From NCBI GenBank assembly GCA_913044215.1, contig CAJWOT010000005.1:1-44673 (forward strand): 44,673 bases of DNA, in the 5' to 3' direction. A model generated the notes under the pieces. That model saw nothing but the letters and a program-made list of their open reading frames with translations, ran no database searches and was not told where the DNA came from. Positions 27,341 through 39,690 of the stretch are shown in pieces. A program made the translations under genes and the position numbers. Within the stretch, counting starts at the first letter, position 1; every line of letters starts with the position of its first letter. Source of the DNA: an uncultured Rhodospirillaceae bacterium (GTDB lineage: Bacteria > Pseudomonadota > Alphaproteobacteria > UBA8366 > GCA-2717185).

Positions 27341-28110
27341 GCACCGCTGTTCCGATTGTAGACTTCGAGTAGGCCGCGGATTGTCAACTCGCGGTCGGTC
27401 TGGTCTATGGAGTCGGTCGATTCCGCGAAAAGCGCTGCCAAGCCGCCTGTTGCGACAACTTTCATCGACGCGCCGTACTCCTGCTTAATTCGCGCGATCA
27501 TCCCTTCGATCATCGCGATATAGCCCCAGAAGATGCCTGATTTCATGGCCGGGATCGTCGACTTTCCGATCACTTCGGGTGTCGATTCGACCCGCACGCG
27601 GGGCAGTTGCGCGGACGCCATATGCAGCGCTTCGGCCGACAAATTGATTCCGGGCGCGATAACGCCGCCGAAATAGTTGCCGTCCTTGTCCACGACGTCG
27701 AAGGTCGTGGCCGTGCCGAAATCGATCACGATCGACGGTCCCCCATATCGGTTATAGGCGGAGACCGCCGTCACAAGCCGGTCCGCGCCGACATGGTCCG
27801 GCCGGTCGACAAGGACATCGATACCCAGATCGACGTTTTCTTCGCCAATCACCAGCGGCGGGCCGCCATAGTAACGCTCGCACAGGGAGGTGAGGTTGAA
27901 CAGACCTTGCGGGACGACCGAGGCGATGATGCATCCGGAGATCGAATCCTGCGGAATTTCGCGCAATTGCATCAGCTGGCTGAGCCACACCGCATATTCG
28001 TCGGCGGTCCGGTTGGGATCGTTGGCACAGCGGAAGACACCCTTTAGGTCGTCCCCGTCATAGACGGCAAACACAACATTAGTGTTCCCGGCATCGATCG
28101 CGAGCAGCAT
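27337..28110 (-). CDS. coaX: Type III pantothenate kinase (CoaX)
   Basis: Phosphorylates pantothenate, the first step of coenzyme A synthesis; an ASKHA-fold enzyme needing a monovalent cation. The 257-aa protein has the phosphate loop DAGNTN at residues 6-11, GADR at 108-111 and DFGTATT at 130-136, with the GGVIAPG motif just after. This is the acetate-kinase-like type III form, unrelated to CoaA. It lies 1 nt after birA and overlaps rnj by 4 nt; birA-coaX-rnj downstream of nuoN is a common alphaproteobacterial order. Confidence 0.96.
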   Translation of the reverse strand: MLLAIDAGNTNVVFAVYDGDDLKGVFRCANDPNRTADEYAVWLSQLMQLREIPQDSISGCIIASVVPQGLFNLTSLCERYYGGPPLVIGEENVDLGIDVLVDRPDHVGADRLVTAVSAYNRYGGPSIVIDFGTATTFDVVDKDGNYFGGVIAPGINLSAEALHMASAQLPRVRVESTPEVIGKSTIPAMKSGIFWGYIAMIEGMIARIKQEYGASMKVVATGGLAALFAESTDSIDQTDRELTIRGLLEVYNRNSGA

Positions 28111-28111
28111 G

Positions 28112-28861
28112 TCAGGCGCTCCCTAAGAAAACGTCGCCTGCGGTAATACGCTTTCGGACGCCGTCGGGCAATTCCAGGAGCAACGCGCCGTCCGCGTCCA
28201 TGTCGTGAAACCGGCCGGAGAGTTCGCGGTCCGGCAGCCGGACGGTGATCGGTCCACCCAGCCCCGCGGCCCGGGCAATCCACGCGCGCCGCACCGGTTC
28301 GATGCCGCTTTCGCGCCAGATGTCGCGCCACGCGAACAGACACGCCAGATAGTGTTCGAGCATCGCTTCCAACATCACGGCACTGTCGCACAGCGCGTTC
28401 ACATTTGTCGCGGGATAGGCGGTCGTATCCGGATGGGAAGCGACATTCACGCCGCACCCGATAACGATCCAGCTTACCGCGTCGCCATTGCCCTGCGACT
28501 CCAAAAGGATTCCCGCGATCTTTTGCCTGTCCACAAGAACATCGTTTGGCCATTTACAGGCGGCCGCGACACCGTCGGGCAGGACAGCCTCCAATGCTTC
28601 CGCAAGAGCCACAGCGGCAACGAGCGAAAGCTGGGCCGCCTCCCCCGCCGGCCGCTCCGGCCGCAGAATAGTCGAGGTGTAGAGGTTTCCGACCGGTGAG
28701 GACCAATCGCGGCCGCGCCGACCCCGGCCAGCTTTCTGTTCGCGCGCCCAGATCACCGTGCCGTCCGTTGCGCCCGCCTCCGCCCGCGCGCGTGCCTCGT
28801 CGTTCGTGGAACCAACCGATTGAAGCTCGATCAGCGTGCAACCATCAGGCAGAGAAGGCAT
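28112..28861 (-). CDS. birA: Biotin--[acetyl-CoA-carboxylase] ligase (BirA, no DNA-binding domain)
   Basis: Attaches biotin to the carrier protein of acetyl-CoA carboxylase and other carboxylases. The 249-aa protein has STNDEA near residue 18, the biotinyl-AMP loop GRGRRGRDW at 45-53, KWPND at 103-107 and KIAGIL at 114-119. A short C-terminal SH3-like domain follows. No N-terminal helix-turn-helix is present, so unlike E. coli BirA it is a ligase only and not a repressor of biotin synthesis. It is 15 nt downstream of nuoN and 1 nt before coaX. Confidence 0.95.
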   Translation of the reverse strand: MPSLPDGCTLIELQSVGSTNDEARARAEAGATDGTVIWAREQKAGRGRRGRDWSSPVGNLYTSTILRPERPAGEAAQLSLVAAVALAEALEAVLPDGVAAACKWPNDVLVDRQKIAGILLESQGNGDAVSWIVIGCGVNVASHPDTTAYPATNVNALCDSAVMLEAMLEHYLACLFAWRDIWRESGIEPVRRAWIARAAGLGGPITVRLPDRELSGRFHDMDADGALLLELPDGVRKRITAGDVFLGSA

Positions 28862-28876
28862 GTGCGCGGTTTCGGA

Positions 28877-30337
28877 TCAGCCCGGTGTGGCGAACAGGGC
28901 AGCCGCGGCCACGCTGGCACTTTCGAGCAGCGGAGACGGCCAAATGAAGAACAGGATCGTGACGATACCCGTCGCCGCCATGATCACGCGCAACGGCCGG
29001 TCGATTGGCTTGTCGAACATCTCCATCAAATCGTCGAAGAACACGATCTTGACGATACGCAGATAGTAGTAAGCGCCGACGACGCTGGACACGACGCCGA
29101 TCACGGCCAGCGTGTAGAGCTCGGCCTCGATCGCCGACATGAAGATGAAGAACTTGCCGAAGAAACCCGCCATCGGCGGGATGCCGGCCAGCGAGAACAT
29201 GAAGATCAAAATGCCGAGCGCCATCATCGGGTGGCTCTTCGCCGTGCCGGCCAGATCGTCGATATTCTCTACCATGCGGTCGTTGACCTTCATGCTGAGG
29301 ATGCAGGCGAAGGCACCGACATTCATGACGAGATAGATCGCCATATAGATCAAGACGCCGCGCAGCCCTTCCTCCGAACCTGCGGCCAGACCGATCAGCG
29401 CGTACCCGACATGACCGATCGAGCTGTAGGCCATCAGCCGCTTGATGTTGTTCTGCGCGATCGCTGCGAAGGCGCCGAGCACCATTGACGCGACCGAAAT
29501 CAGCACGATGACCTGACGCCATTCCTCGATCAGCCCGCCGAACGGCTCCAGCATGACACGCAGGAATAGAGCGATAGCCGCGACCTTCGGCGCGACAGCG
29601 AAGAACGCCGTGACCGGTGTCGGCGCGCCCTCATATACGTCTGGCGTCCACATGTGGAACGGCACGGCGGAGACCTTAAAGGCGAGGCCCGCCGACAGGA
29701 ACACTATACCGACCACCAAGCCCGCCGAGGCTTCGGCGCTCTTGCCATCGAACAGGCCGGCAAGCGCCTCGAACTGGGTCGTTCCGGCAAAGCCGTAGAT
29801 CATCGAGCAGCCATAGAGCAGCAGGCCGGACGACAGGGCGCCCAGCACAAAATATTTCAAGCCCGCTTCCGAGGAGCGGATTCGGTCCCGCTGGATGGCC
29901 GCGATGACGTAGAGCGATAGGCTCTGCAGTTCCAACCCCATATAGAGCGAGATCAGATCGTTCGCGGAGATCATCATCATCATGCCGACAGTGGCGTAGA
30001 TGACGAGGATCGGGAACTCGAACCGGGCCATACCCTCACGCCGGACGAAGCTGTCGCCCATCAGCAGCACGAGGATGCCGCCCAACAGAACCAGTGCCTT
30101 CATGAAAATGGCAAAGGCATCGGTCACGAAGAGGCCCGCGAAGGCGACCGAACGCTCACCTGACGCCATAAACAGATAGTAGGCCAGGACGACGGCAAAA
30201 GATGCCACGGTCAGCCCGCTGACGATGCCAAGCGCCCGCTTCTCTGGCGAGAAGACGCCGATCATCATCAAGACCATTCCCATCACAGCGAGAAAGATCT
30301 CCGGTCCAGCAGCGAGCAAATCGGGAGTCGTAACCAT
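28877..30337 (-). CDS. nuoN: NADH-quinone oxidoreductase subunit N (NuoN)
   Basis: Antiporter-like proton-pumping membrane subunit of complex I. The 486-aa protein has about fourteen hydrophobic segments. The family's central Proton_antipo_M region (about 120-420) includes [11 protein letters not shown] near residue 131, [21 protein letters not shown] near residue 230 and [12 protein letters not shown] near residue 305. It is the last nuo gene, 12 nt downstream of nuoM, with a strong AGGGGG ribosome site about 9 nt before its ATG. birA follows 15 nt downstream with no visible terminator. Confidence 0.97.
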   Translation of the reverse strand: MVTTPDLLAAGPEIFLAVMGMVLMMIGVFSPEKRALGIVSGLTVASFAVVLAYYLFMASGERSVAFAGLFVTDAFAIFMKALVLLGGILVLLMGDSFVRREGMARFEFPILVIYATVGMMMMISANDLISLYMGLELQSLSLYVIAAIQRDRIRSSEAGLKYFVLGALSSGLLLYGCSMIYGFAGTTQFEALAGLFDGKSAEASAGLVVGIVFLSAGLAFKVSAVPFHMWTPDVYEGAPTPVTAFFAVAPKVAAIALFLRVMLEPFGGLIEEWRQVIVLISVASMVLGAFAAIAQNNIKRLMAYSSIGHVGYALIGLAAGSEEGLRGVLIYMAIYLVMNVGAFACILSMKVNDRMVENIDDLAGTAKSHPMMALGILIFMFSLAGIPPMAGFFGKFFIFMSAIEAELYTLAVIGVVSSVVGAYYYLRIVKIVFFDDLMEMFDKPIDRPLRVIMAATGIVTILFFIWPSPLLESASVAAAALFATPG

Positions 30338-30349
30338 CTTTTATGCCCC

Positions 30350-31873
30350 CTACTGGTTCGCCGCCAACGCCGTGCCGCTTTCGGCAGCGGCCAGGGCGCC
30401 ATGGTAGTTGTCGACCAGATTGGCGACCGACGCGGATATCATGTCCAGAAACGGTGCCGGATAGATGCCCATCCAAAGGACCAGCACAACCAGCGGCGCG
30501 AAAATAGCAATCTCACGTGCGTTCAGGTCAAGGATCGACTTCAAATCGTCCTTCGTCAGTTCACCGAAAATGATACGGCGGTAGAGATAGAGCATGTACG
30601 CCGCGCCCAACACCATACCTGTCGCGATCAGGAAGGCGACCCAGGTGCTGACCTCGAACGCGCCCAGCATGATCAGGAATTCACCGACGAAGCCGCTCGT
30701 CCCTGGAAGTCCGACGGACGCCAGCATGAACAACATAAAGACGAACGCGTATTTCGGCATGCGATTGACAAGCCCGCCATAGCGTTTGATCTCGCGCGAA
30801 TGAATTCGGTCGTAGACGACACCAACGCAGAGGAACAGCGCGCCCGAGACGAAACCGTGGCTCAGCATCTGGATGATCGCCCCTTCAACCGCCTGCTGAT
30901 TGACGGCGAAGATACCGACCGTCACGAAGCCCATATGTGCGACGGATGAATAGGCGATCAGCTTCTTCATATCCTCTTGAGCCAAGGCGACCAGCGAGGT
31001 GTAAATCACCGCGACAATGCTCAACGTGAAGATCAGCGGCGTGAAGAATTCCGAGGCGACCGGCAGCATCGGTATCGAGAAGCGCAAGAAGCCGTACGCC
31101 CCCATCTTCAGAAGTACGCCTGCCAATATGACCGAACCTGCCGTCGGGGCCTCGACATGGGCGTCCGGCAGCCAGGTGTGCACCGGCCACATCGGCACCT
31201 TCACCGCGAATGACGCGAAGAAAGCGAGCCACAGCCAAGTCTGCAGGGCCGGATCGAACTTAAACTGCATCAAGGTTGGCACGTCGGTGGTGCCGGCTGC
31301 GATGTACATGGCGATGATCGCCAGCAGCATCAGTACCGAACCCAGCAGCGTGTAGAGGAAGAACTTGAACGCCGCATAGACCCGGCGCGGACCGCCCCAC
31401 ACGCCAATGATCAGGAACATCGGGATCAGCACGGCTTCGAAGAAAATGTAGAAGACCACGAAATCCAGAGCGCAGAACATGCCGACCATCATCGTCTCAA
31501 GGACGAGGAACGCGATCATGTACTCCTTCACCCGCTCCTGGATCGCCGTCCAGCTCGCCAAGATGCAGATCGGCGTCAGCAGGGTCGACAGCAGGACAAA
31601 GAAGACCGAGATCCCGTCGACGCCCATCTGATAGGCGATCTTGTAGGCGGGCAGCCAATCGTGCTGCTCGACGAACTGGAAGTCCGCCGTACCGGGCTCG
31701 AACTGGAACCACAAGACCAGAGAGGCGAAAAACGTGACCAGCGAGACCCAGAACGCGCCCCACCGCGAATTGCGCGCGACATCTTCCGCATCCCCGCGCA
31801 CGAACAGCAGGATCATGATCGCGCCGGCCAGCGGCAGGAAGGTGACGAAGGACAGAAGCGGGAAATCAGTCAT
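30350..31873 (-). CDS. nuoM: NADH-quinone oxidoreductase subunit M (NuoM)
   Basis: Antiporter-like membrane subunit of complex I. The 507-aa protein has about fourteen hydrophobic segments. [18 protein letters not shown] is near residue 84. The lysine-bearing helix [24 protein letters not shown] is near residue 220, and [15 protein letters not shown] near residue 297. The translation starts 4 nt after the nuoL stop and its ribosome site lies in the nuoL end, so the two are likely coupled. Confidence 0.97.
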   Translation of the reverse strand: MTDFPLLSFVTFLPLAGAIMILLFVRGDAEDVARNSRWGAFWVSLVTFFASLVLWFQFEPGTADFQFVEQHDWLPAYKIAYQMGVDGISVFFVLLSTLLTPICILASWTAIQERVKEYMIAFLVLETMMVGMFCALDFVVFYIFFEAVLIPMFLIIGVWGGPRRVYAAFKFFLYTLLGSVLMLLAIIAMYIAAGTTDVPTLMQFKFDPALQTWLWLAFFASFAVKVPMWPVHTWLPDAHVEAPTAGSVILAGVLLKMGAYGFLRFSIPMLPVASEFFTPLIFTLSIVAVIYTSLVALAQEDMKKLIAYSSVAHMGFVTVGIFAVNQQAVEGAIIQMLSHGFVSGALFLCVGVVYDRIHSREIKRYGGLVNRMPKYAFVFMLFMLASVGLPGTSGFVGEFLIMLGAFEVSTWVAFLIATGMVLGAAYMLYLYRRIIFGELTKDDLKSILDLNAREIAIFAPLVVLVLWMGIYPAPFLDMISASVANLVDNYHGALAAAESGTALAANQ

Positions 31874-31877
31874 CGCA

Positions 31878-33824
31878 TCAGTCCTTCATGAAGAAGTAGA
31901 AGGTGACGAGAACCACCACGCCAATCAGCATCGCGAAGGCGTAGTGATAGAGATACCCGCTCTGCAGCGCACTGGCCCGCTTCGAAGCCCGCACCGTCGT
32001 CGCCGCGACACCATCCGGCCCAACCCCGTCGATCACGGCACCGTCGCCGGATTTCCAGAACCCGTATCCAAGATAGAAGGACGGACGGACGAACAGACGG
32101 TCGTAAATCTCGTCGAAGTACCACTTGTTGAACGACATCAGGTAGAGCGGCCGCAACTGCGCCGCCCACTCCGCCGGCAGGTCCTTGTTCACAACATACA
32201 TGTAGTAGGCGAGGCCGATACCCAGGACCGCCATGACCAACGGCAGCGCCTTCACCCAGAACGGTACGTTATGCGCCTCTGCAAGCGCGTTGTGCTCCGG
32301 CAATATCAGGATCGAGTCGCCCCAGAACTCTGTCAGCCCACCGCCCACGAAATGATAGTAACCGGCGGCGCCCGCCACGAGCGCACCCAGCGCCAGCAGA
32401 TAAAGCGGCCAGATCATTACAGGCGGCGACTCGTGAACATGCGCAAGCGTCTTCTCGTCGCAGCGCGGTTCGCCATGGAATGTCATGAACAGCAGCCGCC
32501 ACGAATAGAACGCGGTCATAAAGGCGGCGGCTATTCCGAGCCAGAACGCGTAAAAGCCGACCCCGCTGCTGGCGGCGAATGCGGATTCCAGGATCACATC
32601 CTTGGACTGGAAGCCCGCAAAACCGACAAGCGTCCCAGGGATACCGATCCCCGCGAGCGCCAAACTGCCCAGCAGCATCAACCCATAGGTAACCGGGATC
32701 AATTTCGCCAGACCGCCCATATTGCGCATGTCCTGCTCGTCGGACATGGCGTGGATCACCGAGCCGGAGCCGAGGAACAGCAGCGCCTTGAAAAAGGCGT
32801 GGGTCATAAGGTGGAAGATCGCCGCCGGGTAGGCAGACACACCCGCGGCGAAGAACATGTAGCCGAGCTGCGAGCAGGTCGAATAGGCGATCACGCGCTT
32901 GATGTCGTACTGCGTCAGACCAATCGTGGCCGCCATGAACGCGGTCGAGGCGCCGACGATCGTAACAACCATCAAGGCCGTCTCAGACTGCTCGAACAGA
33001 GGCGACAGACGCACCACCATGAACACGCCCGCAGTCACCATGGTGGCCGCGTGGATCAGCGCGGAAACCGGTGTCGGTCCTTCCATCGCGTCCGGCAGCC
33101 ATGTGTGCAAGCCGATCTGCGCCGATTTGCCCATGGCACCGATGAACAGCAACAGACAGGTGACGGTCAACGCGTGGAATTCCATGCCCAAGAAGACCAG
33201 CGTCGCGTCCGCCTTGCCGGTCGCCGCCGCAAAGATCGCATCGAGCTGCACCGTGCCGAAGAGCACGAAGGTCGCGAAGATACCGAGGGCGAAGCCGACA
33301 TCGCCGACCCGGTTAACCAGGAATGCCTTAATCGCCGCCGCATTGGCCGAAGGCCGCTTGTACCAGAAACCGATCAGCAGGTAGGAGCACAGGCCCACCC
33401 CTTCCCAGCCGAAGAACAGCTGCACCAGATTGTCCGCCGTAACCAGCATCAGCATGCTGAACGTGAACAGGCTGAGATAGGCGAAGAAGCGCGGAATCGC
33501 GTCGTCGTGATGCATGTAGCCGACAGAATAGATATGCACCACGGCGGACACCGTGGTCACAACGATCAGCATCACTGCGGTCAGCGTATCGACCTTCAAC
33601 GACCAGAAAAATTCTAGATCGCCCGAGGTTACCCATTCGAACAGCACCACCGTCCGCGGATCGCCGCCAATCGCCACGGCAAAAAACAGATACCAGGAGA
33701 TCAGCGCCGAAATCACCAGGAACGAGCAGGTGATGACCATCGACGCCTTGTCGCCAATCATCCGCCCGAAAAAGCCGGCGATGAACGCACCCAGCAACGG
33801 CAGTAATACGACCGCAGCTTCCAT
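31878..33824 (-). CDS. nuoL: NADH-quinone oxidoreductase subunit L (NuoL)
   Basis: The largest antiporter-like subunit of complex I. The 648-aa protein has about sixteen membrane segments, including the extra C-terminal ones joined to NuoM/NuoN partners by the lateral helix. Motifs include [15 protein letters not shown] near residue 130, [31 protein letters not shown]-type helices near residue 230 and [16 protein letters not shown] near residue 310. A late region (about 500-590) matches the lateral-helix part. It is 3 nt downstream of nuoK. Confidence 0.97.
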   Translation of the reverse strand: MEAAVVLLPLLGAFIAGFFGRMIGDKASMVITCSFLVISALISWYLFFAVAIGGDPRTVVLFEWVTSGDLEFFWSLKVDTLTAVMLIVVTTVSAVVHIYSVGYMHHDDAIPRFFAYLSLFTFSMLMLVTADNLVQLFFGWEGVGLCSYLLIGFWYKRPSANAAAIKAFLVNRVGDVGFALGIFATFVLFGTVQLDAIFAAATGKADATLVFLGMEFHALTVTCLLLFIGAMGKSAQIGLHTWLPDAMEGPTPVSALIHAATMVTAGVFMVVRLSPLFEQSETALMVVTIVGASTAFMAATIGLTQYDIKRVIAYSTCSQLGYMFFAAGVSAYPAAIFHLMTHAFFKALLFLGSGSVIHAMSDEQDMRNMGGLAKLIPVTYGLMLLGSLALAGIGIPGTLVGFAGFQSKDVILESAFAASSGVGFYAFWLGIAAAFMTAFYSWRLLFMTFHGEPRCDEKTLAHVHESPPVMIWPLYLLALGALVAGAAGYYHFVGGGLTEFWGDSILILPEHNALAEAHNVPFWVKALPLVMAVLGIGLAYYMYVVNKDLPAEWAAQLRPLYLMSFNKWYFDEIYDRLFVRPSFYLGYGFWKSGDGAVIDGVGPDGVAATTVRASKRASALQSGYLYHYAFAMLIGVVVLVTFYFFMKD

Positions 33825-33827
33825 CGA

Positions 33828-34139
33828 TTAGCCTTTCATCACGTTGATGTCTTCGACCGCGATGGAACCGCGGTTGCGGTAATAGACGACGAGGATCGCA
33901 AGACCGATCGCCGCTTCCGCCGCTGCGACAGTGAGGATGAACATCGCGAAAATCTGCCCCATCAGGTCGCCGAGATGGGTCGAGAACGCGACGAGATTGA
34001 TGTTGACCGCCAACAGCATCAATTCGATCGACATCAAGATGATGATGACGTTCTTGCGGTTCAGGAAAATCCCGAACAAGCCCAGCGTGAAAAGGATTGC
34101 CGCGACCGTCAAATAGTGCGCGAGACCGATTTCCAACAT
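33828..34139 (-). CDS. nuoK: NADH-quinone oxidoreductase subunit K (NuoK)
   Basis: Small membrane subunit of complex I, three membrane helices in 103 aa. The conserved buried glutamates of the proton path are visible as Glu39 ([11 protein letters not shown]) and Glu75 ([11 protein letters not shown]). It is 2 nt downstream of nuoJ and 3 nt upstream of nuoL. Confidence 0.97.
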   Translation of the reverse strand: MLEIGLAHYLTVAAILFTLGLFGIFLNRKNVIIILMSIELMLLAVNINLVAFSTHLGDLMGQIFAMFILTVAAAEAAIGLAILVVYYRNRGSIAVEDINVMKG

Positions 34140-34141
34140 GA

Positions 34142-34756
34142 CTAGATACCGCTCCCCGTCGTCACCTTGACGACTTCGATCGCATCATCCGGGCGGCGCG
34201 CCACCTGATCGCCGATCCGCTGTTTGCGCACACCCGCACGCGACCGCAGGGTCAACACAATGGCACCGACCATCGCGACCAACAGGACGAGACCCGCGGC
34301 CTGGAACAGGTAAACGTATTTGGTATAGATCAATCGGCCGATCGCCTCGGTGTTGGTGACCTGATCGATCGGTGGGATCGGCGCCGCGGCCACACTCTCC
34401 GCCTGCGGAATAACGACCCAGCCACTTCCGACAACCAGGAGCTCTGCCAATAAGATGAGCCCGACAAGGGCGCCAACCGGCAGGTATTGCGCGAAACCGC
34501 TGCGAAGCTCGACGAAGTTGATGTCCAACATCATGACGACGAACAGGAATAGCACCGCCACCGCGCCGACATAGACGATGACCAGTATCATCGCCAGGAA
34601 CTCCGCCCCCATCAGCACAAACAGTCCGGCACTGTTGAAAAAGGCGAGGATCAGGAACAACACGGAATGCACTGGATTGCGCGAAGCGATCACCAGCACG
34701 CCCGCGGCCACCGCCACAAACGCGAAAAGATAGAACGCCAAGGCTTGAATGATCAT
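34142..34756 (-). CDS. nuoJ: NADH-quinone oxidoreductase subunit J (NuoJ)
   Basis: Membrane subunit of complex I. The 204-aa protein has five hydrophobic segments, with the conserved [26 protein letters not shown]-type region at about 51-77, which includes the pi-bulge helix. The C-terminal tail after residue 170 is polar and basic. It lies 39 nt downstream of nuoI, the largest gap in the operon, and 2 nt before nuoK. Confidence 0.96.
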   Translation of the reverse strand: MIIQALAFYLFAFVAVAAGVLVIASRNPVHSVLFLILAFFNSAGLFVLMGAEFLAMILVIVYVGAVAVLFLFVVMMLDINFVELRSGFAQYLPVGALVGLILLAELLVVGSGWVVIPQAESVAAAPIPPIDQVTNTEAIGRLIYTKYVYLFQAAGLVLLVAMVGAIVLTLRSRAGVRKQRIGDQVARRPDDAIEVVKVTTGSGI

Positions 34757-34795
34757 GCAGTCCCCTCCACGCTTGCCCTCACAAGCGCGCCTTGA

Positions 34796-35284
34796 TTACC
34801 GATACGGCAAATCCTGTTCGATGTTCGAAGCGATTTCCGCTTCCCACCGTTCGCCGTTCTCCAGAAGCTTGTCCTTGTCGTAGAAGAGTTCCTCGCGGGT
34901 CTCCGTCGCGAACTCGAAATTCGGTCCTTCGACGATCGCGTCCACCGGGCAGGCTTCCTGGCAAAAGCCGCAATAGATGCACTTCGTCATGTCGATGTCG
35001 TAGCGCGTCGTACGCCGACTGCCATCTTCGCGCGGTTCCGCTTCGATCGTAATCGCCTGCGCCGGGCAGATCGCTTCGCACAGCTTGCAGGCAATGCAGC
35101 GCTCCTCGCCGTTCGGATAGCGGCGCAACGCGTGCTCGCCGCGAAAGCGAGGCGACAGCGGTCCCTTCTCGTAGGGATAGTTGATCGTATGCTTTTGCCG
35201 GAACATCGAGCGCAGGGTCAGGGACATGCCCTGAACCAGCTCGGTGAGCAACAGACCTTTTACCGTGCGTTCTAGCAGCGCCAT
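34796..35284 (-). CDS. nuoI: NADH-quinone oxidoreductase subunit I (NuoI)
   Basis: Peripheral-arm subunit of complex I carrying the two [4Fe-4S] clusters N6a and N6b, which pass electrons towards NuoB. The 162-aa protein shows both ferredoxin motifs: Cys63, 66, 69, 73 and Cys102, 105, 108, 112, with a Pro after the last Cys of each set. The N-terminal amphipathic part (about 1-30) would contact the membrane arm. It is 22 nt downstream of nuoH. Confidence 0.97.
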   Translation of the reverse strand: MALLERTVKGLLLTELVQGMSLTLRSMFRQKHTINYPYEKGPLSPRFRGEHALRRYPNGEERCIACKLCEAICPAQAITIEAEPREDGSRRTTRYDIDMTKCIYCGFCQEACPVDAIVEGPNFEFATETREELFYDKDKLLENGERWEAEIASNIEQDLPYR

Positions 35285-35306
35285 GTCACATCCCTCACCA
35301 AATCAC

Positions 35307-36332
35307 TCACGCGCCCGGAACCTTGCCGAGCATGAACAACCAGCCGGCAACCACAATCACCCAGAGCAGCGAAATCGGCAGGAACACTTTCCAGCCGAGG
35401 CGCATCAACTGGTCATAGCGGTAACGCGGGAATGTCGCCCGCACCCACAGGAAGACGAACAAACAGAAAGCGATCTTGCCTGCAAACCAGATCGGCCCCG
35501 GGATCCAGGTGAATGGCGCGATGTCGAACGGCGCCATCCAGCCGCCCAGGAACAGGATCGAGGTCATCGCCGACATCAAGATCATGTTCGCGTATTCGCC
35601 CAGGAAGAACATGCCGAAAGTCATCGCCGAATATTCGACGTTGTAGCCGGCAACCAGCTCCGCTTCCGCCTCCGGTAAATCGAACGGCGCCCGGTTGGTC
35701 TCCGCCAGCGTCGAGACAAAGAAGATGATCGCCATCGGAAACAGGATGCCGCAGAAATGCCAGTTCCAAAACCCGCCGGCCTGCGCTTCGACGATCGCCG
35801 AAAGATTCAGCGAACCAACGAACAACAGCACGGTAATGATGACGAAGCCCATCGACACTTCGTAGGACACCATCTGCGCGGCCGAGCGAAGCGCGCCCAA
35901 AAAGGCGTATTTCGAGTTCGACGCCCACCCGGCCATGATGATGCCGTAGACACCCAACGAGGAAATGGCAAAAAGGTATAGAATCCCGACGTTTATGTCG
36001 GCGAGCACAAGTCCCGCATCAAATGGGATGACCGCCCAGGCGACCAATGCCAGGATGAAGGTCACCATCGGCGCGGCGAAGAACATGCCCCGGTTGGAAC
36101 TCGCCGGGATGATGGTTTCCTTGAACATCAGCTTGATGCCGTCGGCGATCGGCTGCAGCAATCCGAAGGGACCGACGACGTTCGGGCCCTTGCGCAGCTG
36201 CATCCAGCCGATGACCTTGCGCTCGGCAAGCGTCAGATAGGCAACACCGCCCAGCAGCGGCGCCACGATCAAAACGATATAGAAGACGATTACGATCGTC
36301 GGCCAGACGTATATGTCCCAGAATTCAGCCAT
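35307..36332 (-). CDS. nuoH: NADH-quinone oxidoreductase subunit H (NuoH)
   Basis: Membrane subunit at the foot of the peripheral arm, forming much of the quinone channel. The 341-aa protein has eight hydrophobic segments. Conserved cytoplasmic-loop motifs are [16 protein letters not shown] near residue 37, SYEVSMG near residue 156 and [21 protein letters not shown] near residue 210. Its start overlaps the nuoG stop by 8 nt. Confidence 0.97.
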   Translation of the reverse strand: MAEFWDIYVWPTIVIVFYIVLIVAPLLGGVAYLTLAERKVIGWMQLRKGPNVVGPFGLLQPIADGIKLMFKETIIPASSNRGMFFAAPMVTFILALVAWAVIPFDAGLVLADINVGILYLFAISSLGVYGIIMAGWASNSKYAFLGALRSAAQMVSYEVSMGFVIITVLLFVGSLNLSAIVEAQAGGFWNWHFCGILFPMAIIFFVSTLAETNRAPFDLPEAEAELVAGYNVEYSAMTFGMFFLGEYANMILMSAMTSILFLGGWMAPFDIAPFTWIPGPIWFAGKIAFCLFVFLWVRATFPRYRYDQLMRLGWKVFLPISLLWVIVVAGWLFMLGKVPGA

Positions 36333-38391
36333 CGGTGCCGGTCGCCCCGTCCGTATTGTTGACGAATTCCTGCGTACATTTCGCCATCGTCTCCGAGGCG
36401 CGGCTGATCGGGTCCGTCATATAGAAATTCGCGATCGGCGACTCGAAGGGTGCCGGGTCCATCGCACCGCTGCTGCCGAAATCGCCCCAGTCCGCCCGCT
36501 CCGGATCGTCGAGACGCGTAAAGTGCGGGCACGCCGCCTGCATCTGCTTACGCAAGGCCGACAGGCTGTCGAAGGGTAGCGTCTTGCCAAGCACGCCTGA
36601 TAGAGCCCGGATAATCGTCCAGTCCTCGCGCGCCTCTCCAGGCGGAAAGGAAGCGACCTGTCCCTGCTGCACCCGGCCTTCCGTGTTCACGTAGGTCCCT
36701 GATTTTTCGGTATAGGCCGCCCCGGGCAGGATGATGTCAGCCACATGTGCCCCGGCATCGCCGTGATGGCCTTGATAGATAACGAAGGCATTTTCCAACT
36801 TCTTGGTATCGACCTCGTCGGCGCCCATCAGATAAAGGATTTCGACCGCGCCCGACGCGGCGGCGTCGAGAATGCCGGCAGTATCGAGACCGCCGTCACC
36901 CGGCACGAAACCGAGATCCAGCCCGCCCACGCGTGCGGCAGCCGTGTGCAAGACGTTAAAACCGTTCCAATCGTCGCTGACCATGCCCGTGCTCTCGGCG
37001 ATCTGCCGCGCGGCTGCCAGAACCGCTGCGCCGTCGCCCCGGGTCAACGCCCCCATGCCGAGGATCAGCATCGGCCGTTCGGCGTCCTTCAGAACGGACG
37101 CGAAGGCGTGGCTGCCATCGGCGATCTGCTGCAGCGTCTCCGCGCCCGCGCCCAGATATTCGGTATCGTAGGTCAGATCGTGCGCCGGCCCGACCACGCC
37201 CACATTGAAACCGCCCTGAAGCCAGCGCTTGCGCAGCCGCGAATTGACCAACGGCGCTTCCCAGCGCGGGTTGGACCCGATGATCAGACAGGCATCCGCC
37301 GCTTCTACACCGGCGATGCCGCTGTTGAACAGATAGGAGGCACGCGCAGACGGGTCGAGCGCGGCGCCGTCCTGCCGGCAATCCATATTCGCGGAGCCGA
37401 GCGACTCCATCAGCGCTTTTAATGCGAACATCGCTTCCGCATCGCACTGATCGCCGGCCAGCGCCGCGATCTTGCCGCCGTCAACACCGTTCAACCGCTC
37501 CGCAATCGCCGCGAACGCCGCATCCCAGTCTGCTGCCTGGAGCTTGCCTTCCGCGTTGCGGATATAGGGCCGGTCGAGCCGTTGCCGGCGCAGACCGTCG
37601 CAGGCAAAGCGCGTCTTATCGGAGATCCACTCCTCGTTCACATCTTCGTTGAGACGCGGCAGGACCCGCAGCACCTCATTGCCGCGCGCGTCGATCCGGA
37701 TATTGCTGCCGATCGCGTCCATCACGTCGATGGTCTCGGTTTTGCGCAATTCCCAGGGCCGTGCGACGAAGGAATAGGGTTTCGAAGTCAGCGCACCGAC
37801 CGGGCAGAGATCGATCACGTTGCCCGACAGCTCCGACGACACCGCCTTGCCGAGGGTCGTGATCTCGGCGTTCTCGCCACGATTGATCATGCCCATGTCG
37901 GTAACGCCGCCGACTTCCGTGGAGAAACGGACGCACCGCGTGCAATGGATGCAGCGGGTCATGATCGTGTTGATCAGCGGGCCCATATATTTGTCATCGA
38001 CGGCGCGCTTGTTCTCTTCGAAGCGGCTACCGTCATGCCCAAAGGCCATCGCCTGGTCCTGCAGGTCGCATTCGCCACCCTGATCGCAGATCGGGCAATC
38101 AAGCGGATGATTGATCAGCAGGAATTCCATGACGCCGTGGCGCGCCTTGCGGACCATTTCCGAGTCGGTGAAGATCTCCATTCCATCGCCGACCGGCAAG
38201 GCACAGGATGCTGCCGGTTTCGGCGGCCCGGGCTTCACCTCGACCAGGCACATGCGGCAATTGCCGGCAATGGACAGGCGTTCGTGATAGCAAAAACGCG
38301 GGATTTCAGCCCCAGCCATCTCGCAAGCCTGCAGGACGGTCAGCCCGTCCGGAACTTCCAACTCGACACCGTCGACTTTGACGTTCGGCAT
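36325..38391 (-). CDS. nuoG: NADH-quinone oxidoreductase subunit G (NuoG)
   Basis: Large peripheral-arm subunit of complex I that carries clusters N1b, N4 and N5. In the 688-aa protein the [2Fe-2S] ligands are Cys34, 45, 48 and 63. The His-ligated N5 ligands are His95, Cys99, 102 and 108. The N4 ligands are Cys147, 150, 153 and 196. The C-terminal two thirds are a molybdopterin-oxidoreductase-like fold without a cofactor. The extra N7 cluster motif seen in E. coli NuoG is not visible, giving the mitochondrial-like shorter form. It is 9 nt downstream of nuoF. Confidence 0.97.
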   Translation of the reverse strand: MPNVKVDGVELEVPDGLTVLQACEMAGAEIPRFCYHERLSIAGNCRMCLVEVKPGPPKPAASCALPVGDGMEIFTDSEMVRKARHGVMEFLLINHPLDCPICDQGGECDLQDQAMAFGHDGSRFEENKRAVDDKYMGPLINTIMTRCIHCTRCVRFSTEVGGVTDMGMINRGENAEITTLGKAVSSELSGNVIDLCPVGALTSKPYSFVARPWELRKTETIDVMDAIGSNIRIDARGNEVLRVLPRLNEDVNEEWISDKTRFACDGLRRQRLDRPYIRNAEGKLQAADWDAAFAAIAERLNGVDGGKIAALAGDQCDAEAMFALKALMESLGSANMDCRQDGAALDPSARASYLFNSGIAGVEAADACLIIGSNPRWEAPLVNSRLRKRWLQGGFNVGVVGPAHDLTYDTEYLGAGAETLQQIADGSHAFASVLKDAERPMLILGMGALTRGDGAAVLAAARQIAESTGMVSDDWNGFNVLHTAAARVGGLDLGFVPGDGGLDTAGILDAAASGAVEILYLMGADEVDTKKLENAFVIYQGHHGDAGAHVADIILPGAAYTEKSGTYVNTEGRVQQGQVASFPPGEAREDWTIIRALSGVLGKTLPFDSLSALRKQMQAACPHFTRLDDPERADWGDFGSSGAMDPAPFESPIANFYMTDPISRASETMAKCTQEFVNNTDGATGTDG

Positions 38392-38400
38392 GCCCCGCTC

Positions 38401-39690
38401 CTACTCCGCCGCCACGGCGACGGTCTTGCGGCCGACGATGCGGCTTTCGATCTCGTCACGGAAGTGGCGGATCAACCCCTGGACCGGCCACGCCGCGCCA
38501 TCGCCAAGCGCGCAGATCGTGTGGCCTTCGATTTGATGCGAGACTTCGAGCAGCATGTCGATCTCTTCGATCTCCGCCTGCCCCTTCGCCATACGCTCGA
38601 GAACGCGCCACATCCAGCCCGTGCCTTCCCGACACGGCGTGCACTGGCCGCAGCTCTCATGCTTATAAAAATAGGCCAGACGCGCGATCGCCTTGATGAT
38701 GTCCGTAGACTTGTCCATGACGATGACGCCGGCGGTTCCCAGACCGGATTTGTGCTCGCGCAGCGCATCGAAATCCATCAGCACATCGTCGCAAATGGAT
38801 TTCGGCAGCATCGGTGTCGAGCTGCCGCCGGGGATCACGGCCAACAGATTGTCCCAGCCGCCGCGCACGCCGCCCGCATGCTTCTCGAGCAATTCCTTCA
38901 ACGGGATCGACATCGCTTCTTCGACGTTGCAAGGCTTCTCGACATGGCCGGAGATGCAGAACACCTTGGTCCCGACATTGTTCTCGCGGCCGAATCCGCT
39001 GAACCAGTCGGCGCCGCGGCGCAGTATGGTTGGTGCGACCGCGATGGTCTCGACATTATTGACCGTACTGGGACAGCCATAGAGACCGGACATCGCCGGG
39101 AATGGAGGCTTCAGACGCGGTTGCCCTTTCTTGCCTTCCAGGCTCTCCAGCAGCGCGGTTTCTTCGCCGCAGATATAGGCGCCAGCGCCGCGATGCACAT
39201 AGACGTCGAAGGCCCAGCCGGTACCGCAGGCGTCCGGGCCCAGCAGACCGGCCTCGTATGCCTCGTCGACCGCGCGGTCGAGCGCCGCGGCCTCGTTATA
39301 GAACTCACCGCGAACGTATACATATGCCGCATGGGCGCCCATGGCGAAGCCAGCAACGAAGCAGCCTTCGACCAGTTTGTGCGGATCATGGCGCAGAATA
39401 TCCCGGTCCTTGCAGGTCCCGGGCTCGCTCTCGTCACCATTGACGACAAGATAGTGCGGTCGACCTTCAGTCTCCTCCTTGGGCATGAACGACCATTTCA
39501 AACCGGTCGGAAAACCGGCACCGCCCCGGCCACGCAGGCCGGAGGACTTCATCTCCTCAACGATCCAGTCACGACCTTTTTCGATGATCGCCTTGGTATT
39601 GTCCCAATCGCCCCGCCCCCGCGCGGCGGCGAGACCCGGGTCGTGCAGCCCGTAGAGGTTGGTGAAAATGCGATCCTTGTCCTGCAGCAT
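38401..39690 (-). CDS. nuoF: NADH-quinone oxidoreductase subunit F (NuoF)
   Basis: NADH- and FMN-binding subunit, where NADH is oxidised. The 429-aa protein has the glycine-rich [13 protein letters not shown] at residues 51-63, which binds [19 protein letters not shown] follows near 85. The N3 [4Fe-4S] ligands are Cys347, 350, 353 and 393 ([12 protein letters not shown] and [12 protein letters not shown]). Its ATG shares one base with the nuoE stop (TGATG), so the F and E subunits are translationally coupled. Confidence 0.97.
   Translation of the reverse strand: MLQDKDRIFTNLYGLHDPGLAAARGRGDWDNTKAIIEKGRDWIVEEMKSSGLRGRGGAGFPTGLKWSFMPKEETEGRPHYLVVNGDESEPGTCKDRDILRHDPHKLVEGCFVAGFAMGAHAAYVYVRGEFYNEAAALDRAVDEAYEAGLLGPDACGTGWAFDVYVHRGAGAYICGEETALLESLEGKKGQPRLKPPFPAMSGLYGCPSTVNNVETIAVAPTILRRGADWFSGFGRENNVGTKVFCISGHVEKPCNVEEAMSIPLKELLEKHAGGVRGGWDNLLAVIPGGSSTPMLPKSICDDVLMDFDALREHKSGLGTAGVIVMDKSTDIIKAIARLAYFYKHESCGQCTPCREGTGWMWRVLERMAKGQAEIEEIDMLLEVSHQIEGHTICALGDGAAWPVQGLIRHFRDEIESRIVGRKTVAVAAE

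Noticed and set aside
31734-33617. 627-codon open frame on the plus strand opposite nuoL/nuoM
   Set aside because: Antisense to nuoL and nuoM, very rich in Arg, His and Gln, with no recognisable domain.
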